From NCBI GenBank assembly GCA_021157665.1, contig JAGGWE010000083.1, positions 1-8,072 on the forward strand: a stretch of 8,072 nt of DNA, given 5' to 3'. The notes under the pieces were generated by a model. It made no database searches, was not told the origin of the DNA, and worked only from the letters and a program-made list of their open reading frames with translations. The stretch comes from Sulfurimonas sp. (GTDB lineage Bacteria; Campylobacterota; Campylobacteria; Campylobacterales; Sulfurimonadaceae). This document shows positions 6,277 through 8,072 of the stretch, in pieces. The translations under genes were made by a program, and so were the position numbers. The number at the start of each line of letters is the position of its first letter. Position 1 is the stretch's first letter.

Positions 6277-6465
6277 TTACTTTTTACTATAAAGATCCGT
6301 AGTTGGATGATTAGGTTTGCTGATAGCTGATTTTTTCGTATCCGTAGTTGGATGATTAGGTTTACTGATAGCTGATTTTCCCGTATCTCTAATGTCGTAG
6401 TGAACTATATTTTCTGCTTGAGCAGCACTTAATAATAAAATTGTTGTTAACATAACTTTTTTCAT
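6277..6465 (-). CDS. Small secreted protein with a 15-residue tandem duplication
   Basis: A 62-residue protein of no family I recognise. Residues 1-17 are a textbook signal peptide (MKK, then a hydrophobic stretch, then AQA before ENIVHY), leaving a mature chain of about 45 residues that is probably periplasmic. Residues 28-42 and 43-57 are two copies of T-(G/K)-KSAISKPNHPTTD that differ at one residue, followed by LYSKK. The repeat is rich in Lys, Ser, Thr, Pro and His and looks disordered; the single His per repeat could bind metal but nothing proves it. I chose ATG 6465, five bases after AAGGAA (6471-6476); an upstream in-frame ATG at 6489 would spoil the signal peptide. A minus-strand TATAAT lies about 78 bases upstream. 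Being real rests on the signal peptide, RBS and promoter. Confidence 0.65.
   Translation of the reverse strand: MKKVMLTTILLLSAAQAENIVHYDIRDTGKSAISKPNHPTTDTKKSAISKPNHPTTDLYSKK
6295..6384. repeat. 45-bp tandem direct repeat (two copies) inside a coding region
   Basis: The 45-bp unit at 6295-6339 is repeated directly at 6340-6384 with three differences (G/A near the middle, and TT/CC near the end). The period is exactly 15 codons, so the reading frame of the small secreted protein is kept; two of the three changes cause the single Gly/Lys replacement and the third is silent. The near identity points to a recent duplication or ongoing repeat-number change. Confidence 0.9.
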
Positions 6466-6542
6466 GTTATTTCCTTGGTAAGAACGCATTACGCTCTAAA
6501 ATTTTTAAATCGGACAAAAATTGTCTTATTTAAATTAGCAGA

Positions 6543-6548
6543 ATTATA
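6543..6548 (-). promoter_or_regulatory. Candidate -10 box of the small secreted protein gene
   Basis: Minus-strand TATAAT, preceded by a T-rich stretch typical of these promoters, 78 bases upstream of the ATG at 6465. The leader of about 70 bases contains a short inverted repeat GACAA-AAA-TTGTC (6513-6525) of unknown meaning. Confidence 0.35.
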
Positions 6549-6597
6549 ACTGATAATCAAAATCAAAAAGATGATATATGTCAAGAAAGTGAAATTC

Positions 6598-6654
6598 TTT
6601 TAGTTTCTATTGTATCCGTTCCCATAAACAACATAGGAACGGATGGAACTAAAA
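6598..6654. repeat. Imperfect inverted repeat/hairpin downstream of the sqr unit
   Basis: ATCCGTTCC (6614-6622) pairs with GGAACGGAT (6636-6644) over a 13-base loop, and outside it TTTTAGTT (6598-6605) pairs with AACTAAAA (6647-6654), with an asymmetric internal bulge of eight and two bases. It begins six bases beyond the stop of the small minus-strand gene at 6660, so it may help end the sqr transcript, but there is no good U tract on that side. It shares ATAGGAAC-(C/G)-GATGG with the element near 3455-3468. Confidence 0.5.
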
Positions 6655-6659
6655 TAAAT

Positions 6660-6851
6660 TTAGTGGTGACTTTTTAAAATTAAAATAGTCATTCTAATAT
6701 TAATACCTATAAATCTAACTATCTGCCAAAGAATACATGTTCTTAAAAATTTTTGACCACTACTTGGTATCATTGTACCAAACTGTGGTGTGTATGGTTC
6801 AACATGCTGTACATGTGAATGACTTTTATTTACTTTTACTTCTTCACTCAT
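6660..6851 (-). CDS. Small histidine-rich, basic membrane-associated protein downstream of sqr
   Basis: A 63-residue protein I cannot assign to a family. Residues 1-34 are polar, with a His cluster (KSHSHVQHVEPY, 9-20); residues 35-59 form a hydrophobic stretch broken by Arg37, Arg46 and Arg53 (FLRTCILWQIVRFIGINIR), better suited to an amphipathic or membrane-surface helix than a simple transmembrane span. There is no signal peptide. It has a strong ribosome site, AAAGGA seven bases before the ATG, and starts 36 bases after the stop of the SQR-type gene on the same strand, so the two are probably one operon. An accessory or membrane-anchoring role for the flavoprotein is possible but is only inferred from position. 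Confidence 0.65.
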   Translation of the reverse strand: MSEEVKVNKSHSHVQHVEPYTPQFGTMIPSSGQKFLRTCILWQIVRFIGINIRMTILILKSHH

Positions 6852-6887
6852 ATTATTTTCCTTTAATTTATTTCTATTTTCTATTTT

Positions 6888-8072
6888 CTACTCTGGAATT
6901 AAACTCCAACCTGGTTTAAGCTTTGCTTTCCAAATAAACGCATGATGCAGTAAATGTTTAACCCAGTGAGCAGCAAGACCAATCTCACCAGTTGTACCAT
7001 TAATGTCACGACCAGTTCCAGGGTACTTTTTAAAATCTGGAATAATTGGGAAAACTGTCATTGCAGCTGCTGTTCCACTAAACATACCTTTACCAGCAGA
7101 TGCAACACAGGCTGCACCCATCTCTGCCATACATGATGTATGTGTAGGCTCAGTAGCTTTACCATTCATCATATCACAGATACTTGCAGTTACTGCCTTA
7201 CCCATCATAGCTGATGGCATACCAGTTCTTGGAGGAGTTGGTGTGATTGGAGTTCCATTTGGTGATTTCATCGGTTTTGAAATTGGATGAGGAGGAGCAA
7301 AAGCGATACCTGCTGCAAAAATATTTTTGTAAGCTGGTGATTGTAATGTTCTTGGCCAATCAGATGGCTCCCAGTCAGCATAAGAAGTTTTTGTATAATC
7401 AGCATCAACCTTCATCATCCCATTTGGAGCAAAAACTACATCTGTAATATCTGAACCATCTTTAGCGTAAGCTTTCATCCCAACACCAGCAAATGGTGGA
7501 ATAAGCATAGCAAAATCAAAATCTTGTGTATCCGTAGTTCCATCAAGTGATTCATAAGTAACCATACCCTTTTCAACTTTATTTACATGCGCACCGATAA
7601 TCCAGTCCATACCTCTTTCAGCGTATAAAGATTCAGCGAACACTTTAGATGAAGTGATAAAACCACCCATTTTAAAGTGAAGTCCACCCATACCAAAATC
7701 ACCTAAAAAAGATTCATTTGATATCCATGTCAAATCTGCCATATCTCTAACACCCTCTTCACGAAGCTTATGTTCTATGTTAAAAATATACTCAAATGCA
7801 GCACCTTGACAAGTACACATACCATGTCCTGTACCGATTAAAAACTTTTGTCTCTCACCTGAACGCATCTTTGCTATACAATTTTGCAGTTCATGAGCAG
7901 CATGAACTGCATGGTCTGCTGTACAAACAGAAACAGTATGTTCACCCATAACAGTTCCCTCGCCCAAACCAGGAGTTGCACCAAAGTTCAACTTTGGTCC
8001 AGTCGCATTAATCAGATAATCATACTCTACATCTTCAGTATTACCCTCTTTTCCTTTAGCAGTATATTCTAT
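6888..8072 (-). CDS. Sulfide:quinone oxidoreductase-type FAD flavoprotein (partial, 5' end outside window)
   Basis: The C-terminal 394 codons of an SQR/flavocytochrome c sulfide dehydrogenase-like protein; the frame is open to the window edge. SQR oxidises sulfide to sulfur species and passes electrons to quinone at the cytoplasmic membrane. Visible: YDYLINATGPKLNFG (FAD/NAD-domain segment), the first redox-cysteine region CTCQGAAFEYIF (bases about 7780-7817), YKNIFAAGIAFAPPHP near the second FAD contact, and a second cysteine in EMGAACVASAG (about 7107-7109). Two such cysteines carry the sulfur bridge in SQRs. The tail AAHWVKHLLHHAFIWKAKLKPGW resembles the membrane-attaching helices of the family. 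The N-terminal GxGxxG nucleotide-binding fold must lie beyond base 8072. The SQR subtype cannot be fixed from this part; another sulfur-reducing or polysulfide flavoprotein of the same superfamily is possible. The TTG at 7989-7991 is internal, not the start. Confidence 0.8.
   Translation of the reverse strand: MEYTAKGKEGNTEDVEYDYLINATGPKLNFGATPGLGEGTVMGEHTVSVCTADHAVHAAHELQNCIAKMRSGERQKFLIGTGHGMCTCQGAAFEYIFNIEHKLREEGVRDMADLTWISNESFLGDFGMGGLHFKMGGFITSSKVFAESLYAERGMDWIIGAHVNKVEKGMVTYESLDGTTDTQDFDFAMLIPPFAGVGMKAYAKDGSDITDVVFAPNGMMKVDADYTKTSYADWEPSDWPRTLQSPAYKNIFAAGIAFAPPHPISKPMKSPNGTPITPTPPRTGMPSAMMGKAVTASICDMMNGKATEPTHTSCMAEMGAACVASAGKGMFSGTAAAMTVFPIIPDFKKYPGTGRDINGTTGEIGLAAHWVKHLLHHAFIWKAKLKPGWSLIPE

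Noticed and set aside
6295..6384. Possible minimal CRISPR array from the two 45-bp repeats
   Set aside because: The copies are directly adjacent with no spacer and keep the codon period of a secreted protein, so this is a coding tandem duplication.
6513..6525. GACAA-AAA-TTGTC inverted repeat as an operator
   Set aside because: A 5-bp arm in AT-rich DNA is expected by chance, and no regulator gene is nearby.
6592..6660. AAATT on both sides of the 6598-6654 hairpin as a target-site duplication
   Set aside because: Five AT-only bases in AT-rich DNA are not informative, and they do not directly abut the repeat arms.
6954..7447. Plus-strand open frames of 60-95 codons opposite the SQR gene
   Set aside because: They lie antisense to a strongly conserved coding frame, lack good ribosome sites and have compositions typical of shadow frames.

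Overview
The window is AT-rich, densely packed bacterial chromosome that reads like a sulfur-oxidising member of the Campylobacterota (Sulfurimonas/Sulfurovum-like). The clues are protein-level: a sulfide:quinone oxidoreductase-type flavoprotein at the right edge, a secreted MsrB-MsrA fusion, a secreted seven-bladed beta-propeller resembling NapL, frequent TTG starts, and T-rich promoters with a clear TATAAT but a poor -35. No ribosomal RNA or other taxonomic marker is present, so this is an inference.

Left part (1-2401): at the edge lies a broken, 5'-truncated remnant of what looks like a macro-domain (ADP-ribose-binding) gene on the minus strand. Then a plus-strand pair overlaps by four bases: thpR (2H RNA phosphodiesterase) and a Na+/phosphate cotransporter-family protein with a PhoU-like tail. 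A short hairpin separates this pair from a convergent gene.

Middle (2454-5256): a minus-strand secreted methionine sulfoxide reductase (MsrB then MsrA) is divergent from a secreted seven-blade propeller gene. The 229-base gap between them holds the most striking non-coding object: a 133-bp element with 18-bp terminal inverted repeats, exactly abutted by 10-bp direct repeats, and containing a second pair of perfect 16-bp inverted repeats. It looks like a MITE or REPIN-type non-autonomous mobile element that landed on and duplicated the -10 region of the msr promoter. The propeller gene runs into a convergent minus-strand pair (yaiI-family nuclease-fold protein and a GIY-YIG protein) with overlapping stop codons.

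Right part (5257-8072): a divergent promoter with overlapping -10 boxes serves the GIY-YIG/yaiI pair and a cytosolic 5'-nucleotidase-I-like gene. A tiny secreted protein built on a nearly perfect 15-residue tandem duplication follows on the minus strand. Next comes an imperfect hairpin and a minus-strand unit of an SQR-type flavoprotein (5' end outside the window) plus a small basic membrane-associated protein.

Most genes are housekeeping or stress functions that do not form one pathway. I do not see a convincing new multi-gene system; the items most worth following up are the inverted-repeat element, the frameshifted macro remnant, and the two small proteins.
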